Below are positions 1 through 5,366 of a DNA stretch of 8,566 bases, in pieces. Each line of letters begins with the position of its first letter. Within the stretch, counting starts at the first letter, position 1. The position numbers and the translations under genes are program-made. The notes under the pieces were generated by a model, which worked only from the letters and a program-made list of their open reading frames with translations, had not been told where the DNA came from and ran no database searches. Origin of the DNA: Opitutales bacterium (GTDB lineage Bacteria; Verrucomicrobiota; Verrucomicrobiia; Opitutales; Oceanipulchritudinaceae); assembly GCA_007123395.1 (NCBI GenBank), contig SKLD01000128.1, forward strand, positions 1-8,566, in the 5' to 3' direction.

Positions 1-2
1 GC

Positions 3-542
3 CGCTACATAACCAACATCCGCGTGTGGCACCGCGGCGGCAACGGCCGCTCCTTCAGCAACGTCGACGACCTCGTCGTCATCCTCGAAGGCGATCCCGC
101 CGCCACCTACGCGCTGGATCTGGATGGACGCGGAGGCAGCGTCGACTCAGTGCCGGCCGGTCCCCACACCGAAGGCACGACCGTTACGCTCGCGGCCATT
201 GCGGGCGAACCCGGCAGTATCTTCGGCGGTTGGGTCTACGACGCCGCGCCGGGACAGCTCATCAGCTCGTCCCCGCTCGTCGACCTCACGGTCCGTTCCA
301 ACCTCGCCGTCACGGGCATCTACAAGCCCTTCGGCGTTCAGTTGATGGCCGCCGGTGAAGAACTCGTCTTCACCACTGCGGTCGGGCTCAACTACCAGCT
401 CGAAGGCTCTGCGGATCTGGAAAGCTGGGAGCCTGTGGGCGATCCCATCGCCGGTGACGGCGAAGAGGTCTCCCTCATCCTCGGTGGCGCGGAACCGGGA
501 AGCGGCCTCTACTACAGGATTGGCGTTTCCATCGCGGACTGA
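3..542 (+). CDS. C-terminal part of a secreted/surface protein with an InlB-B-like repeat and a verrucomicrobial C-terminal module (5' end outside window)
   Basis: The reading frame is open from the left edge (first full codon at base 3) to a TGA at 540-542, giving 179 visible residues. Three blocks can be seen. Residues 1-30 (ending in FSNVDDLVVIL) look like the last strand of a LamG/concanavalin-like sandwich, where 'VDDvxV' endings are usual. Residues ~35-100 have the bacterial-repeat pattern G-G-S-V...G-TTVTL-A...G-x-F-GGW...Y, as in InlB B-repeat/Flg_new-type domains. Residues ~105-179 match the 'YxLExSxDLxxWxPVGxxIxGxG...YYRI' module frequent at C-termini of verrucomicrobial exported proteins. 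No PEP-CTERM anchor, membrane segment or catalytic motif is visible. The role is probably carbohydrate binding, adhesion or part of an extracellular enzyme whose catalytic domain lies outside the window; this is inference. A GTG at 24 is an in-frame codon, not a likely start. A strong terminator follows. Confidence 0.8.
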   Translation, partial: RYITNIRVWHRGGNGRSFSNVDDLVVILEGDPAATYALDLDGRGGSVDSVPAGPHTEGTTVTLAAIAGEPGSIFGGWVYDAAPGQLISSSPLVDLTVRSNLAVTGIYKPFGVQLMAAGEELVFTTAVGLNYQLEGSADLESWEPVGDPIAGDGEEVSLILGGAEPGSGLYYRIGVSIAD

Positions 543-575
543 TTGCCGCGCCGGTTACAAATTGGGTATGTTACC

Positions 576-608
576 AGCCCCTCCCCGCCACGGGGAGGGG
601 CTTTTTTT
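576..608 (+). terminator. Rho-independent terminator after the surface-protein gene
   Basis: A perfect 12-bp GC-rich stem (576-587 pairs with 591-602) closes a three-base loop (CCA, 588-590) and runs directly into seven consecutive T residues (602-608) on the plus strand. It lies 34 bases after the TGA of the upstream gene, so it ends that transcription unit and separates it from the AEC/AbgT transporters. This is the clearest regulatory signal in the window. On the minus strand there is no matching T-run, so it is judged unidirectional. Confidence 0.95.
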
Positions 609-890
609 GCGGTTCTGTCTTCCGCATCCCTCTCTCAGCCAAGTCATCCGCTCAGCCCTCGTTCATGGGTGAGCATCGGCGGGGTGCCGCCGAAGGCATT
701 TGACCGCGCGGATTTCACGCGGCAGCGTCTTTTCTCTCATGGACGATCACCGGACCGATGGCCGTCGAAATGACACCCTGTCCTTGCCGCGACCGATCCG
801 CCGCGCGTTTTCACGGGCAATGCAGGAGGGACGACGCGACCGGCTCCGCCTTCCTGTAAAGTCGCAGGCCGACTCTCCCGCCCGTCTGCC
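609..890. other. Intergenic region with one compact hairpin; no convincing gene
   Basis: These 282 bases lie between the terminator and the AEC permease gene. They must hold the promoter for the downstream transporters, but I find no good -35/-10 pair. TTGACC at 700-705 and TGTAAA at 855-860 are isolated half-matches without partners at the right spacing. A perfect 7-bp hairpin sits at 676-693, and a 5-bp inverted repeat (704-708 with 718-722) lies beside it. A 64-codon ORF (700-894) crosses the region but has arginine/serine-rich composition, ends inside the permease start and resembles no family I know. I treat the region as noncoding. Confidence 0.6.
676..693. repeat. Perfect GC-rich hairpin, possible single REP-like palindrome
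   Basis: Bases 676-682 (TCGGCGG) are the exact reverse complement of 687-693, with a four-base loop (GGTG). There is no T-run on either side, so it is not an intrinsic terminator. It stands alone in the intergenic gap before the permease. It could be a 5'-UTR structure, a solitary REP-like unit or chance in GC-rich DNA. I see no second copy in the intergenic sequence of this window. Confidence 0.4.
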
Positions 891-1847
891 ATGATCTCCC
901 CGACGCTCATCCTCGAGGCCATCGCACCGGTCTTTGTTATCATCGGCATCGGCTTTGCCCTGCGCAAGGGGCGCGTCCTCAGCGACGCTGCCGACGCCAA
1001 CCTCATGCGGTTGATTGTCACCGTGCTCTATCCGGCACTGATGCTGCGCTACATCCTCGGCAACCCTGCGCTGACAACTCCGGGCAACGTCCTCATTCCG
1101 CCGCTCGTCGGCTGCGGAACGGTTGTTCTCGGCTATTTCGCGGCATGGTTCGTCGCTCCGCTCTTCGGGATGCGCGTCAGCACGGGACGCCGCACCTTCA
1201 GCTTCACCAACGGAATCTACAACTACGGCTACATCCCGATTCCCATCGTCCTTGCGCTCTTTCCCGGACCGGAAACGGTCGGCGTTCTCCTCGTCCACAA
1301 CCTCGGTGTCGAGCTGGCTTTCTGGACAGTCGGAATCCTCATCGTCACGGGTAGTTTCTCGCGCGATTCATGGCGCCGCGTTCTCAATCCGCCCGTCATC
1401 GCCCTCGTCGTCGCGCTCACCATCAACGGCCTCGGCTACGGCGAAAGCGTACCCGCCTTCGCCACCCGCACCATCGAATTTCTCGCCGCCTGCGCCATTC
1501 CGCTCGGCCTGCTTCTCGCCGGGGCCACGCTCGCCGATCTCGCGAACGACCGCAGCCTCCTCACCCGCCCGCGCGTGCCCCTCGCCGCCTGCTTCACCCG
1601 CCTCATGCTCCTGCCCGTCGTCTTCCTCCTCCTCGCCCGCCTCGTCCCCGAAAGCATGGAGGAGCTGCGCCGCGTCATGGCCGTGCAGGCCGCCATGCCC
1701 GCCGGTCTTTTCCCCCTCGTCGTCGCACGCCACTTCGGCGGCGACACCCGTGTCGCGGTCCAGGTCATCCTTTTCACTACCCTCTGTTCCGTCCTCACCA
1801 TCCCGCTGTGGATCCGGATCGGTCTTTGGTGGCTGGGCATCGAGTAG
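891..1847 (+). CDS. AEC-family (auxin efflux carrier-like) inner-membrane permease
   Basis: This is a 318-residue, strongly hydrophobic protein, the usual size for bacterial AEC permeases, with about ten membrane segments (roughly 8-24, 40-57, 68-92, 108-126, 130-152, 165-182, 195-215, 228-250, 263-282, 288-314). Family features seen: a kinked Pro-rich segment, NYGYIPIPIV, at 111-120; the mid-protein linker ending LNPPVIAL (165-172); AIPLGLLLAGATLAD (202-216); and the closing block MAVQAAMPAGLFPLV (263-277) before a final helix pair. Known family members carry malate, malonate or other organic acids, or auxin in plants; the substrate here cannot be read from sequence. The ATG at 891 puts the first hydrophobic helix at the N-terminus. 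No Shine-Dalgarno precedes it, but the leader is pyrimidine-rich. The AbgT gene follows after 65 bases with no terminator, so co-transcription is plausible. Confidence 0.85.
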   Translation: MISPTLILEAIAPVFVIIGIGFALRKGRVLSDAADANLMRLIVTVLYPALMLRYILGNPALTTPGNVLIPPLVGCGTVVLGYFAAWFVAPLFGMRVSTGRRTFSFTNGIYNYGYIPIPIVLALFPGPETVGVLLVHNLGVELAFWTVGILIVTGSFSRDSWRRVLNPPVIALVVALTINGLGYGESVPAFATRTIEFLAACAIPLGLLLAGATLADLANDRSLLTRPRVPLAACFTRLMLLPVVFLLLARLVPESMEELRRVMAVQAAMPAGLFPLVVARHFGGDTRVAVQVILFTTLCSVLTIPLWIRIGLWWLGIE

Positions 1848-1912
1848 CCCGGCACGGCGATCCTTTTGCACGGTTGACGCGCGCTCTACCGTCGGTTCTG
1901 CTTCCCGCCGTT

Positions 1913-3493
1913 ATGCAAACGAGGAAACCGGCGGAAATCGTCGCAGCCGGATTGCGCGTGGTGGAACGCGCCGGGAACCGGTTGCCGGATCCGGTGGTGT
2001 TCTTCATTGGCGGGATTCTTCTCGTGATCGCGCTTTCCCATCTGGCAGCGCTGCAAGGCTGGCAAGTGCGGGAACTGTTACCGGAGGTCTCCGTCGGCGA
2101 GCACGGCACGGAGTCGGTCGAGTGGACGGAGAGCGGCGAGACATTCGAGGCAAGAAGCCTTTTGCATGCCGACGGGCTCTACTGGATCCTCGCCAACCTC
2201 GTCAGAAATTTCGTGGAGTTTCCGCCCCTTGGGGTCGTCCTTGTTGCCATGCTCGGTATCGGATTGGCCGAAAGGGTCGGCTTGATCAATGCCTTGCTCA
2301 AACGGGTCGTCACCGTTACGCCCGGGGCTCTTCTCACGCCCGCGATGGTCTTCCTCGGGATCATGTCCTCGCTCACGCTCGACGCCGGCTATGTCCTCCT
2401 CGTGCCCCTGGCCGGTGCCATCTATCAAGCCGTCGGGCGCAATCCCATCGCCGGCATCGCCGCCACTTTCGCGGGGGTGTCCGCCGGCTTCAACGCGAAC
2501 CTCCTTATCACCGGCCTCGACCCCATGCTTGCCGGATTCACCGAAGCGGCCGCGCGGACAATCGACCCGGACTACCGCGTCAACCCGGCATGCAACTGGT
2601 GGTTCATGATCGCGTCGACCTTTGTCATTACGCTGACGGCGTGGGCGGTCAGCGCGTTCCTCGTCGAGAAGCGTCTCTTCCCCGCGTCCGGGCATGGCGC
2701 CGCTCCTTCCGGCGAGGACTTTGCCCTCGGTGCCGTCACCGACGGGGAGCGGCGCGCGCTTCGGCGCGGCCTGCTCGCCTTTGCCGCCGTCATGACTGCC
2801 GTTGTCGTATCCATCTCCGTGGAAGGTTTTCCGCTCCACGGCGAGGGCGTGCGCGGCTTTGCACGCTGGGTGGACGCCATCGTCCCCATCATCTTTTTCG
2901 GCACCATGGTTCCCGCCCTTGTTTACGGGATCTCCGCCGGAACCATCACCTCTGACCGCGACTTCGCCCGCAAGCTCGGCGAAAGTATGGCGGCCATGGC
3001 GCCGATCATTGTCCTCGCCTTCTTTGCCGCGCAGTTCATCGCCCTTTTCAACTACTCGGGCCTCGACCGCATGTTCGCCATGGCCGGTGGACAAATGCTT
3101 GCCCGCACGGAAATCCCTCTTGCCCTGCTCATTCTCGCTTTCATCGCCGTTGTCATGGTCGTCAACCTGTTCGTCGGCTCCATGTCCGCGAAATACGCCA
3201 TGATCGCGCCGATCTTCATTCCCATGCTCATGGTTGTGGGCATCAGCCCGGAGCTGACCCAAGTCGCCTACCGTATCGGCGATTCCGTCACAAATGCGAT
3301 TACGCCGCTCAATGCCTATCTCGTCATTATCCTCACCTTTGTCCGCAAATACGCCCCCGATTCCGGACTCGGCACCATCTTCGCCGCCATGCTCCCCTAC
3401 ACAATCGCCTTCACCATCGTCTGGTCCCTCCTCCTCCTCCTCTGGATGGGAATGGGCTGGCCCCTCGGCCCCGACGGCGCGTTATTCTTCTAA
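1913..3493 (+). CDS. AbgT-family transporter (p-aminobenzoyl-glutamate transporter / antimetabolite efflux family)
   Basis: This is a 526-residue inner-membrane protein matching the AbgT family (~510 residues) end to end: N-terminal NRLPDPVVFF (22-31), DGLYWILANLVRNF (87-100) followed by PLGVVLVAMLGIGLAER (105-121), SLTLDAGYVLLVPLAG (153-168), AGFNANLLITGLDPMLAG (191-208), GSMSAKYAMIAPIFIPML (422-439), and YRIGDSVTNAITPLNAY (453-469). E. coli AbgT imports p-aminobenzoyl-glutamate; MtrF and YdaH export sulfonamides. As I recall, the MtrF pore residues are Asp193, Trp420, Pro438, Arg446, Asp449 and Pro457. These correspond here to D157, Y428, P446, R454, D457 and P465, so only the Trp differs (Tyr). 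The frame is open upstream to ~1370, but that stretch overlaps the AEC gene and is Arg/His/Pro-rich with no family resemblance. ATG 1913 is therefore chosen; it has no Shine-Dalgarno. The direction of transport is unknown. Confidence 0.93.
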   Translation: MQTRKPAEIVAAGLRVVERAGNRLPDPVVFFIGGILLVIALSHLAALQGWQVRELLPEVSVGEHGTESVEWTESGETFEARSLLHADGLYWILANLVRNFVEFPPLGVVLVAMLGIGLAERVGLINALLKRVVTVTPGALLTPAMVFLGIMSSLTLDAGYVLLVPLAGAIYQAVGRNPIAGIAATFAGVSAGFNANLLITGLDPMLAGFTEAAARTIDPDYRVNPACNWWFMIASTFVITLTAWAVSAFLVEKRLFPASGHGAAPSGEDFALGAVTDGERRALRRGLLAFAAVMTAVVVSISVEGFPLHGEGVRGFARWVDAIVPIIFFGTMVPALVYGISAGTITSDRDFARKLGESMAAMAPIIVLAFFAAQFIALFNYSGLDRMFAMAGGQMLARTEIPLALLILAFIAVVMVVNLFVGSMSAKYAMIAPIFIPMLMVVGISPELTQVAYRIGDSVTNAITPLNAYLVIILTFVRKYAPDSGLGTIFAAMLPYTIAFTIVWSLLLLLWMGMGWPLGPDGALFF

Positions 3494-3541
3494 AACCGCG
3501 CCCGCACCGCCGACCAGCATGCCGAGTCCATGAAACCGGGT

Positions 3542-4414
3542 TCACTCCGGCTTGCGGCAGACACAACAATATCCGCAGAGATGGTCGCCGTAGCGCTCGA
3601 AGAGGGCGCGGATGCGCCGCACACGGTCGGAAGCCACGGGATCCATGAGTGTGTTGGCAAGAAATCCGATCGCTTCTTCCGCACCCTCGTCCTCCAGCAG
3701 CCGGCAAGGTTCGAGCAGATGAACGGGGCGCTTCGCCTCGGCCATGACGGTGAATCCACGTTCTTCAAGGACTTCACGCCAACGGACCGTCGTCTGCGGG
3801 CGCGCGGGGTGGCACACCGCGCGGACGAGTTCGCGCCGGATCCGTTCCCCCAGTTCGGCGGGCGTGTTTTCCGGAAGGATGGAGATCTCCTGCATGGCAA
3901 AGCGTCCTCCGGGCCGGAGAACGCGGTAGACTTCGCGTAAGATCCGTTCTTTGTCGTCGTCCGGATGAATCGTAAGCATGGACTCTCCGTAGACTACGGT
4001 CGCGCTCCCGTCGGCGAAAGGCAACGGATCGACGGCGTCGCCGTGTAGACAGCACCGGCCCGCCGCGCCGTTGAAGTAGTTTCGCAGCAGCGCGGCCGCG
4101 CGGGCGTCCCGCTCGACGGCGGCGTAGCTGCGTGGATTGCGCGCAAGCGTGAGGCGCGCCGTCACGCCCATCCCCGGCGCGTATTCGACCACATCGTCTT
4201 CCGGCCCGATCGAAAGCGCCTCCAGCATCCATTTCGTTAAGGCGATACCTCCGGGTCGGAGAACGCGTTTGCCGAGACTGGCGAAGAGCCAGAAGCCCGG
4301 CATGGTCCGACGGTCGAGACCGTCCCATGGATAGCGGGCGGCACCTGCTGAGGACGAAGCGGTCAAACGGGTTGTCCAACCGTCGCCGCGGAGCGCTGTT
4401 TTGTTTTCGATCAT
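3542..4414 (-). CDS. Class I SAM-dependent methyltransferase (Methyltransf_11-like), last gene of the receptor-DMT-methyltransferase unit
   Basis: This 290-residue cytoplasmic enzyme has a Rossmann-fold SAM site. Motif I is DVVEYAPGMGVTA (74-86); the acidic residue ending beta-2 is E101 in YAAVERD; GDAVDPLPF (125-133) is the motif II region; and YRVLRPGGRF (163-172) is the classical post-motif loop. A conserved-looking N-terminal extension, MPGFWLFASLGKRVLRPGG (38-56), precedes the fold. The last strand reads LCGYCCVCRKPE (279-290) with four cysteines in seven residues. The methyl acceptor is unknown. ATG 4414 is chosen because the longer open frame overlaps the upstream gene and looks non-coding; the leader is pyrimidine-rich without Shine-Dalgarno. 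It lies 28 bases after the DMT transporter gene, suggesting one transcript. Its stop is 48 bases from the convergent AbgT stop, with no clear terminator between them. A SAM-using transferase other than a methyltransferase is possible. Confidence 0.85.
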   Translation of the reverse strand: MIENKTALRGDGWTTRLTASSSAGAARYPWDGLDRRTMPGFWLFASLGKRVLRPGGIALTKWMLEALSIGPEDDVVEYAPGMGVTARLTLARNPRSYAAVERDARAAALLRNYFNGAAGRCCLHGDAVDPLPFADGSATVVYGESMLTIHPDDDKERILREVYRVLRPGGRFAMQEISILPENTPAELGERIRRELVRAVCHPARPQTTVRWREVLEERGFTVMAEAKRPVHLLEPCRLLEDEGAEEAIGFLANTLMDPVASDRVRRIRALFERYGDHLCGYCCVCRKPE

Positions 4415-4442
4415 GATAGGAGAAAGCGTGGATTGAAAGAGT

Positions 4443-5351
4443 TCACGAGAAGAGAAGCCCCGCCGTGCCGCCGAGAGCGAGGAGACAGCCCAGGTAGTAG
4501 GTCCATCCCGGGCGTGCCTTTTCGAGGGCATAGGCAAAGGGCACGGTGAGAAGGGTGGCCGTGGCGGCAACGGACTGCACGAGGCCGGGATTCTCCACAA
4601 GGCTGATGGCCCAGAGCATGCAGGTAACGCCGAGGACCGGTCCGAAGAGCGCGTTCATCGCAACCCACGCCGGCGCAGGCAGAGGAGACACGTGCCCCTC
4701 GACGGGCTCGGGCGGAGTCTTCCGGCGCCCGGCAATAAGAACGGTCGCGCCGTAGAGAATGACAGCGACACACAAGCCGCCCGTGAGGCGTTGGTAGGCC
4801 GCACTGGAAAAGGCGATACTCTCCCCCGCTTCACCCAGTAGGTTGAAGGCGTGGCGTGAGATATTGAAACTGATTGCCTGAAAGAGCGATGCGGCAAGGG
4901 CGAAAGAACACCCCGTAAGCACCCGCGCGCGGGCGAGATTCGGGATCGGACCGGGCGTCATGCCGACAATGACTCCGCTCAAAATCAGCCCCGCGAAGAG
5001 GATCTGCTCAAAGCTCAGGGCCGCCCCGAGGACAGCCCACCCGATGGTGGCGGCGAAGACGGCCGCCCCGCACTCGACCGTAAGCAGCGCGAGGGTGGAG
5101 CCAATACGGCGCAAAGCCTGAAACATGCACCAGCCGCCGAGACCGAAGCCAATCCCGCCGGCAAGGAGAAACCACAGCGTCACCCCGCCGCCGAATCCGC
5201 TGCCGAAAAGGTGTGCCCAAGCGCCGAGGATGACCAGCGCCACGACGAGCCGCCACGCGTTGGCGCGGCCCGCCCCGAGCAGACGCGAGGACTGATTCGC
5301 ACAGACGCCGGTGAGAGCAAAGAGAAAGGCTGTGATGACGGCCGCGTGCAT
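4443..5351 (-). CDS. DMT-superfamily transporter (EamA-type)
   Basis: This is a 302-residue hydrophobic protein with the two-fold repeat of ten-helix EamA transporters. Repeat 1 ends with the ALRRIGSTLALLTVECGAA block (79-97) and the helix pair around LSFEQILFAGLILSG (112-126). Repeat 2 ends with NPGLVQSVAATATLLTVPF (254-272), EKARPGWTYYLGCLLALGG (277-295). Family members export amino acids, metabolites or metallophores, or import small organic compounds; the substrate here is not readable. ATG 5351 is 15 bases after the receptor stop; an in-frame TTG at 5360 is an alternative start. The methyltransferase gene follows after 28 bases. A loop after the ~193-208 helix carries PPEPVEGH (213-220), which looks like translated repeat DNA (see the repeat entry). 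Confidence 0.87.
   Translation of the reverse strand: MHAAVITAFLFALTGVCANQSSRLLGAGRANAWRLVVALVILGAWAHLFGSGFGGGVTLWFLLAGGIGFGLGGWCMFQALRRIGSTLALLTVECGAAVFAATIGWAVLGAALSFEQILFAGLILSGVIVGMTPGPIPNLARARVLTGCSFALAASLFQAISFNISRHAFNLLGEAGESIAFSSAAYQRLTGGLCVAVILYGATVLIAGRRKTPPEPVEGHVSPLPAPAWVAMNALFGPVLGVTCMLWAISLVENPGLVQSVAATATLLTVPFAYALEKARPGWTYYLGCLLALGGTAGLLFS
4692..4715. repeat. Possible REP-like element carried inside the DMT coding region
   Basis: On the minus strand this stretch encodes PPEPVEGHV, and in another frame on the plus strand it reads CPSTGSGG. Both are the usual translations of an abundant short palindromic repeat family seen in many GC-rich bacterial genomes (core like GAGCCTGTCGAAGG). 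Here the core is GAGCCCGTCGAGG, in phase and within a hydrophilic loop, so it would not break the protein. The similarity is from memory, the copy has diverged, and no second copy is visible in this window; GC-rich loop sequence by chance remains possible. Confidence 0.35.
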
Positions 5352-5366
5352 CGAAAACAAGGTTGT

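Noticed and set aside
1874..1902. TTGACG / TCTGCT as a promoter for the AbgT gene
   Set aside because: The -35 fits well, but the -10 matches only three of six bases. The short 65-base gap without a terminator makes read-through from the AEC gene the simpler reading.
1370..1912. N-terminal extension of the AbgT frame
   Set aside because: It overlaps the AEC gene and translates to Arg/His/Pro-rich sequence. AbgT family similarity starts right after ATG 1913.
1123..2955. 610-codon open frame on the plus strand across both transporter genes
   Set aside because: It overlaps two well-recognised genes in another frame, and its product is dominated by Ser, Pro, Arg and Ala runs, as expected for a shadow frame in GC-rich DNA.
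2078..3262. 394-codon open frame antisense to the AbgT gene
   Set aside because: The product is a Gly/Asp/Glu/Arg/His-rich string with no hydrophobic core or family motif. It mirrors the codon bias of the sense gene.
3494..3541. Bidirectional terminator between the convergent AbgT and methyltransferase genes
   Set aside because: Only a CCGG-based short inverted repeat is visible, with no T-run on either strand.
4415..4600. 62-residue N-terminal extension of the methyltransferase
   Set aside because: It overlaps the DMT gene's 3' end and is Pro/Ser/Arg-rich without structure. ATG 4414 gives the expected protein size.
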